Below, one piece after another: positions 28,495 through 36,747 of a stretch of DNA of 64,000 nucleotides. The number at the start of each line of letters is the position of its first letter. The first letter of the stretch is position 1. Source of the stretch: an uncultured Candidatus Melainabacteria bacterium (GTDB lineage Bacteria; Cyanobacteriota; Vampirovibrionia; Gastranaerophilales; Gastranaerophilaceae). The position numbers and the translations under genes are program-made. Location of the stretch: assembly GCA_934754425.1 (NCBI GenBank), contig CAKVIN010000004.1, positions 65,393 through 129,392 of the forward strand, in the 5' to 3' direction. The notes under the pieces are model-generated. The model did no database searches and had not been told where the DNA came from. It worked only from the letters and a program-made list of their open reading frames with translations.

Positions 28495-29328
28495 ATGGAT
28501 TATTTACAACGAGCAAAGTTCTTTAGAACAAAAAAAAGGTTAGGTCAAAATTTTTTAGTAAATCCGGACGTGATTGCGGACATCATTGATTTTGCACAAA
28601 TTACAAAAGATGATGTTGTTCTGGAAATCGGCCCCGGAGTTGGGTTCGTAACAGAACAATTAGTTAAGCATGCCAAGAAAGTTATTGCGGTAGAACTCGA
28701 TGAAGAAGCGATTAAAGAGCTTGAAAAACTTGATTGTGACAATTTGCAAATTATTCATAATGATATTTTGAAAACAGATTTGTCAGATTTATGTGAAGAA
28801 AAAATCAAAGTTGTTGCAAATATTCCATATTATATCACTTCTCCGATTATTGCACATTTGTTGGGCGAAATTGATGATTTGGAGAACAAAAACAGAAATA
28901 AAATTATTGACATTATTCTTATGGTTCAAGAAGAAGTCGCTAGAAGAATTGTGGCGACAGAAAACAGTGTTTCTAAACAATATGGACTTTTAACAATACT
29001 TTCTCAATTTTGGGCAGATTGTTCAATAATCAGATTGGTCGGCAGACGCTCTTTTTATCCTGCGCCAAAAGTTAATTCCGCACTTGTGTCTTTGAAAGTT
29101 AGAAAAGAACCGCTATTAAAATTGAGTGATTACAAACATTTTAGAAAAACTATCAAAGCTGCGTTTTCTCAAAGAAGAAAAACTCTGAAAAATTGTCTTG
29201 TTGGTTCCGGATTTAATAAAGAAAAAGTTGCCCAAGTAATTTCTCAAATGAATTTAGATGAAAATATTCGTGGCGAAAAGCTTTCGATTGCACAATTTGG
29301 AGAATTATCTGAATTATTAAAAAATTAG
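28495..29328 (+). CDS. rsmA: 16S rRNA (adenine1518/1519-N6) dimethyltransferase
   Basis: Dimethylates two adenines near the 3' end of 16S rRNA. 277 residues with LGQNFLVNP, SAM site LEIGPGVGFVTEQL, NIPYYITSPII and FYPAPKVNSALV. Two adjacent ATGs exist (28492, 28495). TATAAA at 28482-28487 suits a leaderless start at the second, 7 bases after the -10, and no ribosome-binding site is seen. Its stop overlaps the convergent gene by 4 bases. Confidence 0.93.
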   Translation: MDYLQRAKFFRTKKRLGQNFLVNPDVIADIIDFAQITKDDVVLEIGPGVGFVTEQLVKHAKKVIAVELDEEAIKELEKLDCDNLQIIHNDILKTDLSDLCEEKIKVVANIPYYITSPIIAHLLGEIDDLENKNRNKIIDIILMVQEEVARRIVATENSVSKQYGLLTILSQFWADCSIIRLVGRRSFYPAPKVNSALVSLKVRKEPLLKLSDYKHFRKTIKAAFSQRRKTLKNCLVGSGFNKEKVAQVISQMNLDENIRGEKLSIAQFGELSELLKN

Positions 29329-29903
29329 TTAGAATAACGAAAAATGCCAAATTCAGACATAAAACAATCTCTATTTCCGTTTAGAAATTCAATAAATGCT
29401 TCGAAATTATAATTTTTATAATTACCAACTAAAAATTCCATTTTATTTTTGTTTGGATTAATCAAACAAGAAACACTTGCGATACCACCAAATACATCAG
29501 CATAAGTAAATAAAGTTCGCTTATTTATGGATTTAATTAACCCTGCTGAAAGAGAATTTTCACCCGATGACAAAGCGTAATAAGGAATATCTAATTTATT
29601 AAATTGAGTAAAAAAACCGACAGGATAATTGTGTACAGATGCAGAAAAAACAGCAGGAGAAGTTTCTTTGAATTCTTGATATTGCTCTATCAAACAATCA
29701 AGTCTTGAAAATTCACCAAATTCAGAAGAAAAAACTATTTCATCAACTTTATCCGGTTCAAAAAGCTTAACCATTGTTGTTAATGCAACTTTATCCAATA
29801 AGCTTAATTTTCGTCTAACAAGCGGTGGAATAGAAGAAACATCAATTTGTTCTTCTGATACTACATAACTGAATTTTTCAATACAAAAAGGTATACTTTT
29901 CAT
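29325..29903 (-). CDS. Ketoacyl synthase chain-length-factor-like protein
   Basis: 192 residues similar to the beta-ketoacyl-synthase-like N-terminal family found beside aryl polyene and other type II synthases: RRKLSLLDKVALTTMVKL, FSSEFGEFSR, SASVHNYPVGFF. It lacks the Cys-His-His set, so it is likely a non-catalytic partner of the divergent synthase. The minus-strand TATAAT (29910-29915) is 6 bases before the ATG, so the mRNA is probably leaderless. Confidence 0.75.
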   Translation of the reverse strand: MKSIPFCIEKFSYVVSEEQIDVSSIPPLVRRKLSLLDKVALTTMVKLFEPDKVDEIVFSSEFGEFSRLDCLIEQYQEFKETSPAVFSASVHNYPVGFFTQFNKLDIPYYALSSGENSLSAGLIKSINKRTLFTYADVFGGIASVSCLINPNKNKMEFLVGNYKNYNFEAFIEFLNGNRDCFMSEFGIFRYSN

Positions 29904-29909
29904 GCTAAA

Positions 29910-29917
29910 ATTATACT
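29910..29917. promoter_or_regulatory. Overlapping divergent -10 boxes
   Basis: The same eight bases supply TATAAT for the minus-strand gene (29910-29915, ATG 6 bases on) and TATACT for the plus-strand gene (29912-29917, ATG 5 bases on). The two RNA polymerases cannot bind at the same time. Confidence 0.65.
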
Positions 29918-29922
29918 ATAAA

Positions 29923-31020
29923 ATGATTATTAAAAAATATAATGCAATTTGCAACCTTGGGCAAAATATAGATGAGATTTATAAAGAAGCGATTTTAGGT
30001 AATAATCGTTGTTTTGATTATACACAAAATTATCGCCTTGCTTTAGTAAAAGCTGATTTAACAAAAATAAATAATGAAATGTATAATTTACGTTGCAATC
30101 AACTTTTGCTTAAAGCACTAGAACCTATTGATATTGAATCATTTAATAAAAAATCAACCGCAATAGTTGTTGCAACGACAAATTCCGGTGTTGAAGAATA
30201 TGAAACATCAAAAAATCCTAAACATTTTCAAATAGGGAATCCTGCAGAATTTCTACATAACCATTTCGGTTTCAAGAATTATTATACATCTATATCAACA
30301 GCTTGTTCTTCCGGCATAAGAGCTTTTGGAATAGCAAAAGAGATTTTAGAATTAAATATAGCTAAAACCGTTATCGTAGCTGGGGTTGATTCTATTGCTA
30401 AACTTCCAATTTTAGGATTTAATTCCCTAAAAATTTTATCTAAAGAACCAACTGTTCCATTTAGTCAAAATAGAGCCGGGATTAATATTGGTGAAGGTGC
30501 TGCGGTTTTTATTGTTGAAAAAGATGGAAATGGAATCGAAATCTCCGGAATTGGTGAAACAACTGATTTCTACCACTCAACAACTCCTAATCCTGATGGG
30601 AAAGAGGCTAAAAAAGCTATAGAACAAGCATTAAATAAAATTAATCCAGCAGATATTGATTACATAAATCTTCATGGAACAGGAACGCAAGCAAATGATT
30701 TAATGGAAGCAAAAACTATTTCAGAAATTTTCGGCAATAAAGTTCCTGCGAGTTCTACAAAACCACTAACAGGACATTGTCTGGGTGCAGCTGCGAGCAT
30801 TGAAGCTGCACTCTGTTGCAAACTTTTGGATTCAAACACGCATCAAGTTTTTCCGCATGTTTACGATAATCAGTATGATAAAACATTACCTAAAATATTA
30901 CTTGCGGATAATACTCCACAAAACAAAATTATAAAAACTTGCCTATCTATTTCATTCGGTTTTGGCGGAACAAACTGCGCCATGGTGCTACGCAAACAAA
31001 CTCAAAACACAAAACTATAA
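29923..31020 (+). CDS. Beta-ketoacyl synthase (FabF-like)
   Basis: 365 residues from the ATG at 29923. Condensing enzyme for acyl chains, with catalytic Cys128 (TACSSG), His251 (HGTGTQ) and His285 (TGHCLGAA). Length is a little under FabF (about 410). An in-frame ATG at 29902 is upstream of the -10, so 29923 is preferred. Paired head to head with a chain-length-factor-like gene, as in aryl-polyene-type clusters, but no other cluster genes are here, so the pair may be a remnant or serve another lipid. Confidence 0.85.
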   Translation: MIIKKYNAICNLGQNIDEIYKEAILGNNRCFDYTQNYRLALVKADLTKINNEMYNLRCNQLLLKALEPIDIESFNKKSTAIVVATTNSGVEEYETSKNPKHFQIGNPAEFLHNHFGFKNYYTSISTACSSGIRAFGIAKEILELNIAKTVIVAGVDSIAKLPILGFNSLKILSKEPTVPFSQNRAGINIGEGAAVFIVEKDGNGIEISGIGETTDFYHSTTPNPDGKEAKKAIEQALNKINPADIDYINLHGTGTQANDLMEAKTISEIFGNKVPASSTKPLTGHCLGAAASIEAALCCKLLDSNTHQVFPHVYDNQYDKTLPKILLADNTPQNKIIKTCLSISFGFGGTNCAMVLRKQTQNTKL

Positions 31021-31146
31021 TATCTACTAACAAATAATAGATAAATGTAAATGCCAATCAATGTTTAACAATAAATGCGAATACAAAATTCAAATTCTTA
31101 TATTAATAATTAACCCCAATATTTTTAATAAAAAATAAAAAACCCC

Positions 31147-31174
31147 TTTACAAAAAAAAATCATCATGTACAAT
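31147..31174 (+). promoter_or_regulatory. Promoter of tRNA-Ala
   Basis: TTTACA (31147-31152), 16 bases, TACAAT (31169-31174); transcription should start near 31181, 45 bases before the tRNA. Confidence 0.6.
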
Positions 31175-31225
31175 AATAAATGTAGCCGATGGAAACAGAA
31201 GTTACGAGACCAAAACAACCGAAAT

Positions 31226-31301
31226 GGGGGTTTAGCTCAGCTGGTAGAGCACCTGCTTTGCACGCAGGGGGTCAGGAGTTCGAATCTCCTAACCTCCACC
31301 A
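31226..31301 (+). tRNA. tRNA-Ala (anticodon TGC), CCA encoded
   Basis: Complete cloverleaf: acceptor GGGGGTT/AACCTCC with the G3-U70 pair that marks alanine tRNA, D arm GCTC/GAGC, anticodon arm CCTGC TTTGCAC GCAGG, T arm AGGAG TTCGAAT CTCCT, discriminator A, then CCA. Confidence 0.98.
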
Positions 31302-31337
31302 TAAAATACACGATGACTTTAGTTATCGTGTATTTTA
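31302..31337 (+). terminator. Terminator-like hairpin after tRNA-Ala
   Basis: 13-bp perfect stem (TAAAATACACGAT and its complement) with a 10-base loop, directly after the CCA. The right arm ends in TATTTTATTA. Confidence 0.75.
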
Positions 31338-31352
31338 TTATGTAGTGTTAGG

Positions 31353-31513
31353 GTTTGATGAGAACCTCCCAAAATGCGTTTAGCATTTTCTAGGAGTTGC
31401 GCGAGTGAGCTGAGGCTGGAGTGTTTTTGCAAAATGACGATTAGTCATTGAAGCAAAACACGGAATTGCCGTTAAACGCGAACGAGCAAGACCGAATCTC
31501 CTAACCTCAACCA
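31353..31513 (+). ncRNA. tRNA-like remnant or small RNA with inserted hairpin
   Basis: The 3' end (31493-31513) repeats the tRNA-Ala 3' end with one change. A T-arm-like pair AGGAGTT ... CGAATCTCCT is split by 94 bases (31399-31492) that contain nested hairpins (GTGTTTTTGC/GCAAAACAC around AATGAC/GTCATT). A hairpin AAAATGC/GCATTTT lies at 31373-31389. The 5' half does not make a good tRNA. It is bounded by its own terminator, so it may be transcribed. Confidence 0.45.
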
Positions 31514-31523
31514 TTTAAAATCA

Positions 31524-31545
31524 AGAGCCGAAAGGCTCTTTTTTT
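31524..31545 (+). terminator. Rho-independent terminator
   Basis: AGAGCC GAAA GGCTCT followed by a run of T: a stable GNRA-looped stem. No gene follows until 31741; nothing else was seen in 31546-31740. Confidence 0.92.
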
Positions 31546-31740
31546 AACACTTTCCCCAATAGCTTATCTTTACATATTTATAAATCTATCCTGCTCTTTA
31601 TAGTTGAAAATAAATTATATAATCATTCCATGCCAGCAATTAAAAAGTTCCGATTTCGAAGAAGTTTAAGTTGCATTGTATATACGCCCCCTCTTGTAAA
31701 GCATAGTAAATCTTGAATTAAAAAAATAATTAGAGTAATT

Positions 31741-33531
31741 CTATTTACCAACCTGCATATTACTAAGTTTTTCTTTTATTTCATAATAAAATTTCATGTT
31801 TGGTTCACTATAACCATCCATTTTTTCTAACCATCTAAAAAGATTAGATAAAACTTCATTATTATTAAAAAGATTTTCGAAACTTAAAACGATATTAGCG
31901 ATTTCTAATTGCTCATTAAATCTTATATTTTTTATTATATTTGGTAATTCACACATCACATTTTTATTTGTGTACAATTTTTCATCATTTAACACTTTTT
32001 CAAGAACTTTTGATTTGCATTTATAAGTATTATCCGTTCCAAAATTCATAAGCCACTCAATATCCGGCAAGCTATCTATAATTTTTTTATCCGCAATAAT
32101 TTCGTCTTTATCAAAAAATTTAGAAACAAAATCCACATCCTCAGGTCTTTTTAATCCAATAAGTATATCGCCAATTTTATCCATAACGATATCATTGTTG
32201 TATAATCTCGCATCATTTAAGACTTTGTCAATCAATTCATAGTCCATTTTTGATTCACTACAATTTATCAATATGCCCAATCTTTTAGATACAGAAGATT
32301 GTTGCACATCCTGATTATTCACATACTTCATCATCAATGCTTTTCTGAATTCCAAATTATCTTTATTCAAAGTAGACAAAACATAAGATAATCCCTTATT
32401 CAAATTTTTATTTGTATAAAGTTTTTCATCTGATAAATATACATCTAAAAACTCATTAATATATTTTGATTTTTCGTAATTTTTTGCAGCACCAAGAATT
32501 CTGCCAATATTACTACCAAACTCATCTTCGCTATTAAATAAATATTTATTTTTATATAATTCCGAAGTTTCTAAAATTCTATTAGCTAAATCAAATTCTA
32601 TATCACTGTTTATACATCCTACAATATTACCAATATTGCATCTTATGTGTTTTTGATTCATCAATTCCGGAGAATTTAAATATTTATCAAACAATTTATT
32701 AATATGTTCTAAATCTTTATCATTTTTTGCAAAATACACAATACGAGAGATTTCTGAGCATACATTCTTATTATTATACAATTTTTCATCACTCAAAAAT
32801 TTATCTATCACGGAATTTTTTATTTGAGCAGATTTTTGCGGATTATCTGACAATCTATTCGCAAAAAGTATTTCACTACCACATCGGAAATAAGTATCAC
32901 TAAAACGCTTATCACTCAACAACTTCAATACCAAATTAACATTTGAATTATCAACAAATGGAATTGCTTGCAATACATCATACATCATTTTTTCATTATT
33001 ATAGAGTCTTTCATTATCAAAAACAAAATTAATAACTTTTGCTCGCTCGGGTTTTAATCTCATAGGAGGCGAAAATATTATATTTTGCGCATATTTTCTA
33101 ACCGGCTTGCTTTCTAATAAATCCTTGTTATCAAGAATTTTAGCGACAAGTTGGGTTTCAGCTTTTCCAATATCATCTTTTGGATTTAATTTTATACTAT
33201 GAATTATGTAATGAATATTCTCGTCATTACAGATTTTTGATTTTAACTCTTTGTATTCTTCATCTGAAATTTCAGGCAAATTTGGAATAATTTCATTTAA
33301 TGAATCTTGTTCAACATCCGTAATTGTTTTATTAGTTAATTTTGGAGCTTCATATTCTTTCTTACTCATTTCTATTGCCGCAATTGCAGTTGCTGCTGTA
33401 ACAGTAGCAGTCATCGTAAAAGCTTGTTCACTTGTTAATTTTGAAAATAAATTAACGAAACGTTTAAATACTGACTTGTAATTTCTAGCAGAAAAATTTG
33501 GTTGATTTGTACTTATATTTCCTACACGCAT
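31741..33531 (-). CDS. Helical-repeat (solenoid) protein with NFSA motif
   Basis: 596 residues, not recognised. The N terminus is MRVGNISTNQPNFSARNY, the genome's motif class. A hydrophobic segment (about 38-56, EQAFTMTATVTAATAIAAIEM) could be a membrane helix. From about 100 to 580 there are roughly ten units of 45-50 residues with a recurring core such as FLSDEKLYNNKNVCSEI, VLNDEKLYTNKNVMCEL and YLSDEKLYTNKNLNKGL. These look like paired helices, as in armadillo/HEAT folds, suited to binding proteins. RBS AAAGGGAT. Role unknown. Confidence 0.75.
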   Translation of the reverse strand: MRVGNISTNQPNFSARNYKSVFKRFVNLFSKLTSEQAFTMTATVTAATAIAAIEMSKKEYEAPKLTNKTITDVEQDSLNEIIPNLPEISDEEYKELKSKICNDENIHYIIHSIKLNPKDDIGKAETQLVAKILDNKDLLESKPVRKYAQNIIFSPPMRLKPERAKVINFVFDNERLYNNEKMMYDVLQAIPFVDNSNVNLVLKLLSDKRFSDTYFRCGSEILFANRLSDNPQKSAQIKNSVIDKFLSDEKLYNNKNVCSEISRIVYFAKNDKDLEHINKLFDKYLNSPELMNQKHIRCNIGNIVGCINSDIEFDLANRILETSELYKNKYLFNSEDEFGSNIGRILGAAKNYEKSKYINEFLDVYLSDEKLYTNKNLNKGLSYVLSTLNKDNLEFRKALMMKYVNNQDVQQSSVSKRLGILINCSESKMDYELIDKVLNDARLYNNDIVMDKIGDILIGLKRPEDVDFVSKFFDKDEIIADKKIIDSLPDIEWLMNFGTDNTYKCKSKVLEKVLNDEKLYTNKNVMCELPNIIKNIRFNEQLEIANIVLSFENLFNNNEVLSNLFRWLEKMDGYSEPNMKFYYEIKEKLSNMQVGK

Positions 33532-33623
33532 AATTATCCCTTTTGATTAAATCTTATCATAAAAGCCAACCTAAGACAAGTTTTATAATACCACTTATAA
33601 ATAAAACAAATAAAACTTCTTAA

Positions 33624-34073
33624 TTTATAGATTCAAATTTTAAATCAGGTACAAAAATCATAATTCCTGCTCGTTATACAGTAAAAAAAGGTTCTGTAAA
33701 AAATCTTAATGACGTTGCAAAAATTACGGAAATTTCTGCAAATTATTTGAATGATTTATTGACAGTAACAGAAGTTAGTCCAAAACATCCCGGAAAACCG
33801 GACTTAAGAACTTATGATGACGGTTTTGGAATGCCAACAATTGGATTTGGACATACCGGAAAAGTTGATGGTAAGCGTTTGAGTTAAAAAAATAAAATCA
33901 ATATTTCATATTCAAAAGCTTGTGAAATTTTGGCGGAAGATATTTTAAAACACGAGGCAATGGTTGCTTCATATACAGGAATAAACTATTATAAAAAAGC
34001 TCCTGCCTCTGTTAAGGCTGCAATTATGGATAATGCTTACAATAAAGGTATTTGGGATGGATTTTTACTGTAG
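33624..34073 (+). pseudogene. Broken GH24-type lysozyme with LysM-like segment
   Basis: Open frame without a start, preceded by an in-frame TAA at 33621. It reads a LysM-like part (VKKGSVKNLNDVAKITEI), then DDGFGMPTIGFGHTGKV, typical of phage-type lysozymes (GH24), an internal TAA at 33885-33887, and a continuing ILAEDILKHEAMV and KKAPASVKAAIMDNAYNKG to the stop at 34071. Truncated at the 5' end and interrupted, hence a pseudogene, probably of phage origin. Confidence 0.8.
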
Positions 34074-34108
34074 CTTTGTATATAGTTACCTAAAATCATA
34101 TCCTAATT

Positions 34109-34888
34109 CTAATATATTTTTGCAAACGTATTAAAGAAATCTGAAATCACATTTATCAACATTGGTAAAATCCAAATCATTATTGCTGCGCCAAAAACAG
34201 GTTTGAACAAGAAGCTTAATTGGAATACGTTAACTTGCGGAGCAGTTTTTGAAATTACACCAAGAATAATATCTTGACCTAATGTTGCTAAAAGGACAGG
34301 AGAGGCAATTTGCAGACCCATATACAAAACATTTGATGTGGTTGTGACTAAATAATCAAGATTAATAATTTTTTCCAAAGGAATTGCTACTGCGTAAATT
34401 GGGAAAATCTCAAAACTTCTGATTAATGCATTGATTAACCAATAAAATCCACCAAGTTCGATAAAAATAATTAATCCTAAAAGTGTAATGATACGGCTAA
34501 GAATAGAAGTTTGGCTATTTGTAGTCGGATCCATGACCATTGCAGAAGATAAACCCATTTGAGTATTAATCATATCACCGCCGGCTTCTATAGCTAAAAT
34601 CAAAAGTTGTGCTATATATCCGATAATAGCGCCGACTAAAAAGTTCAAAAGCAATAATAACAAAGGAGATATATCAGCTGGCGGAGTTGCCGGTTTTAAG
34701 ATTGGAGTCAGCATAACAGTCAGAATAAACACGAACGAAAGTTTTACCAAACCTGCAATTTCTTTACGATTAAATATCGGAGCAAATCTGACAAATCCGA
34801 GTAAACGAGCAAACACAATAAAACCTGCTGAAAACCAGTGGTCAAATTGTGGAAAAAGTATTGAGATTTGTTGTATTAGATTGTCCAA
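34109..34888 (-). CDS. fliR: Flagellar export apparatus protein FliR
   Basis: Inner-membrane part of the export gate. 259 residues with about six hydrophobic helices; typical segments FARLLGFVRFAPIF near the N terminus, AGGDMINTQMGLSSAMVMDP (periplasmic loop) and LGLIIFIELGG. The start is TTG at 34888 with AAAGGAT upstream. Last gene of the fliM/N-O-P-Q-R order on the minus strand. Confidence 0.93.
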   Translation of the reverse strand: MDNLIQQISILFPQFDHWFSAGFIVFARLLGFVRFAPIFNRKEIAGLVKLSFVFILTVMLTPILKPATPPADISPLLLLLLNFLVGAIIGYIAQLLILAIEAGGDMINTQMGLSSAMVMDPTTNSQTSILSRIITLLGLIIFIELGGFYWLINALIRSFEIFPIYAVAIPLEKIINLDYLVTTTSNVLYMGLQIASPVLLATLGQDIILGVISKTAPQVNVFQLSFLFKPVFGAAIMIWILPMLINVISDFFNTFAKIY

Positions 34889-34907
34889 AGTTTAGATCCT
34901 TTTTTTA

Positions 34908-35038
34908 GTTAAGTCGTTAAGTCTTTAGGTCATTAGGTCGTTAAGTTCATTTTAAAATTTTCTTTTTTTAAATTGTTAAATTTTGTGTTTATATGAGCGT
35001 AAGCGAATTTATTGAACTTAACGACTTAACGACTTAAG
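34908..35038. repeat. Octamer-armed element A1
   Basis: Left arm 34908-34948 (GTTAAGTC, TTTAGGTC, ATTAGGTC), core with TATGAGCGTAAGCGAATTTA at about 34992-35011, right arm 35014-35038 (GACTTAAC units). The arms are inverted relative to each other. The right arm supplies the stop codon region of the 35034 gene. Confidence 0.85.
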
Positions 35039-35432
35039 AACTTTCTTCCCCTCTTAATATCGGTTTTTCATTTCCTAACCCTTCCGGTGGTTCGTCAATA
35101 TCGATTTCTTCCGGCGGTTCATCAATAGTTAGGATATCAAATCCTTCTATGTCGTCTATTTTTGTTTCGTTTTCTGTAATTTGTACATTAAACATAATTT
35201 TTTGTTTTCCGTTTTTTAGTACGCAAATCCTTGTTTGACCTTCTTTTAGCGGATGAACATAGAGTGTATTTTTTTCATTCATTATTGTAAAAATCGGGCA
35301 TACATCAACAATGGTATTATTTTCTATACTAATATCCGTAAGTTTTCCATCAGACTCAATAATACAGTCTTGAAATGCGAAAACTGTATTTGCTGATAAT
35401 AAAAATATTAATGGTATTGCGATTTTATACAA
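35034..35432 (-). CDS. Small secreted protein inside the fli operon
   Basis: 132 residues. Signal peptide (YKIAIPLIFLLSANTVFA, then FQDC). The mature part, beta-rich with a Cys pair (DCIIES and DVCPIF), resembles the N-terminal beta domain of secretion/pilus proteins (VHPLKEGQTRICVLKNGKQKIMFNVQI). The C terminus is acidic with DEPPEEIDIDEPPEGL repeats. TTG start with CGGAGT. Its place between fliQ and fliR suggests a periplasmic role with the flagellar system, but this is inference. Confidence 0.65.
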   Translation of the reverse strand: MYKIAIPLIFLLSANTVFAFQDCIIESDGKLTDISIENNTIVDVCPIFTIMNEKNTLYVHPLKEGQTRICVLKNGKQKIMFNVQITENETKIDDIEGFDILTIDEPPEEIDIDEPPEGLGNEKPILRGEESS

Positions 35433-35487
35433 TTGTTTACTCCGTTTTTTTTTATGAATAAAGCTACATAGGAATTTTATTTAGTGA

Positions 35488-35619
35488 GTTGAAAATTGAA
35501 AATGGAAAATGGAAAGTTATTTTAGTTATTTCTTTAAATAAAATTTGTTTTATGTAGAACGTATAAGAAATTAAAAAATTTAATACAACTTTCCATTTTC
35601 AACTTTCAACTTTCAATTT
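35488..35619. repeat. Heptamer repeat element C2
   Basis: Left arm 35488-35518 (GTTGAAA, ATTGAAA, ATGGAAA, ATGGAAA) and right arm 35586-35619 (AACTTTC units), inverted to each other across about 65 bases of AT-rich core. Same plan as the element at 17238. Confidence 0.85.
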
Positions 35620-35624
35620 AAGAA

Positions 35625-36113
35625 CTATCTTCCCAACATCTTATTAATTTCCACAAAATTTCCTTTAGGCATAGGTGCTTTTGGTGCTGAATCATATTTA
35701 ATTTTTTGTGATTTATCTATATATGGCACTTTCCCAGGGTTTTTCATCAAGGTATTAAAATTATCTTGATTTTTGAACTTGTCTTTCATCTCGCCCGCAA
35801 AAGGTGATGTGTATTTATAGTAATCAGCAGGAAGAACGAAAGCGTCATTTTTCGGGACAGCATTAAATGCGATTGACATACCTTCTGAAAAGAAGTTTGT
35901 TAAAAGTTTAATGAATCCCATACCGCCAATTACAATTACTAAAAATACAGCAAAAATCTTTGGTGCAGCTGCAATTGTTTGCTCTTGCACTTGAGTTACG
36001 GCTTGAATAATACCAACTACCAAACCTATTGATGCTGCGGTTAGTACGCAAGGCATTGAGATTGATAGCATTACCATAAATCCTTTTGCCAGATATTCAG
36101 TTAACATTTCCAT
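35625..36113 (-). CDS. fliQ: Flagellar export protein FliQ with long C-terminal tail
   Basis: Residues 1-88 match FliQ: two membrane helices, with VGIIQAVTQVQEQT between them and AVFLVIVIGGMGFIKLL. The family is normally about 89 residues; here 162, because of a polar tail (about 90-162) rich in Lys, Asn and Pro. The tail is not recognised; it may be cytoplasmic and bind another export part. First codons read MEMLTE, identical to the ORF6N gene upstream. RBS GAGGTA. Confidence 0.9.
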   Translation of the reverse strand: MEMLTEYLAKGFMVMLSISMPCVLTAASIGLVVGIIQAVTQVQEQTIAAAPKIFAVFLVIVIGGMGFIKLLTNFFSEGMSIAFNAVPKNDAFVLPADYYKYTSPFAGEMKDKFKNQDNFNTLMKNPGKVPYIDKSQKIKYDSAPKAPMPKGNFVEINKMLGR

Positions 36114-36136
36114 ATTTGGATACCTCGTTTATTTAA

Positions 36137-36174
36137 TGTCGTTAAGTCTTTAGGTCATTAAGTTGTTAAATTCA
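36137..36174. repeat. Single octamer arm upstream of fliQ
   Basis: Units GTCGTTAA, GTCTTTAG, GTCATTAA, GTTGTTAA with no core or second arm. It matches the left arm of A2 beside the ORF6N start. Confidence 0.8.
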
Positions 36175-36186
36175 TTTAAAAAATAT

Positions 36187-36729
36187 TTATTCTGTCCTAA
36201 ATCCTATTTTTTTTGTTTCTTTTGGTTTTTCAATCAAATTGTTCAAAGCATTTATTATTTGTCGAATAGTTTTATCATGTTCAGAAAATCTTTTGTCTGT
36301 ATTTTCTATATGTAACATAAGTATTTTTCTCAATTCGTCAATTTCTTTATTTTTTTCTGTGCTTAAAATAGCATATTGTCTTAATTTTACGAATGTTCTA
36401 ATAATTTCTATATTAATTGCAATCGCTCTATCACTGTTCAAAACACTTGACAACATTGAAACACCTTGTTCTGTAAAAACATTTGGTGTTGTTGGAGAAT
36501 GTTTAAGCGAAGCGAACCTATCACAATTTGTGATAAGTTCATTAAGCTCGTCTTTAGTGAGTTTGAACATAAAATCTTCCGGAAATCTTTTTTGATTTCT
36601 TTTGACTGCTTGATTTAAAACCATTGTTTTTACTTCATAAAGCTCAGCTAAATCTTTATCAATCATGACTTTTTGACCTCTGATTGTAAAAATTCTATCT
36701 TCTATTATTGTTTCAGTTAACATTTCCAT
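36187..36729 (-). CDS. ORF6N-domain DNA-binding protein inserted in the fli operon
   Basis: 180 residues. Residues about 10-95 form an ORF6N domain (IRGQKVMIDKDLAELYEVKTMVLNQAVKRN, RFPEDFMFKLT), found in phage antirepressors and mobile genes; the rest is a helical tail with ILMLHIENTDKRFSEHDK. The 5' end (MEMLTE plus about 75 bases of leader) copies that of fliQ, so the gene seems to have been placed in, and to use, the fliQ initiation region. Otherwise foreign to an export operon. Confidence 0.85.
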   Translation of the reverse strand: MEMLTETIIEDRIFTIRGQKVMIDKDLAELYEVKTMVLNQAVKRNQKRFPEDFMFKLTKDELNELITNCDRFASLKHSPTTPNVFTEQGVSMLSSVLNSDRAIAINIEIIRTFVKLRQYAILSTEKNKEIDELRKILMLHIENTDKRFSEHDKTIRQIINALNNLIEKPKETKKIGFRTE

Positions 36730-36747
36730 ATTTTGCCTCTTTTGTTT

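Noticed and set aside
31189..31383. Plus-strand frame of 64 codons
   Set aside because: It runs through tRNA-Ala; the tRNA is certain and the frame is a shadow.
31281..31513. Integrated element between tRNA 3'-end repeats
   Set aside because: Only about 210 bases separate the repeats and no integrase is near; it is too small for an island, so it is listed as a tRNA-like remnant instead.
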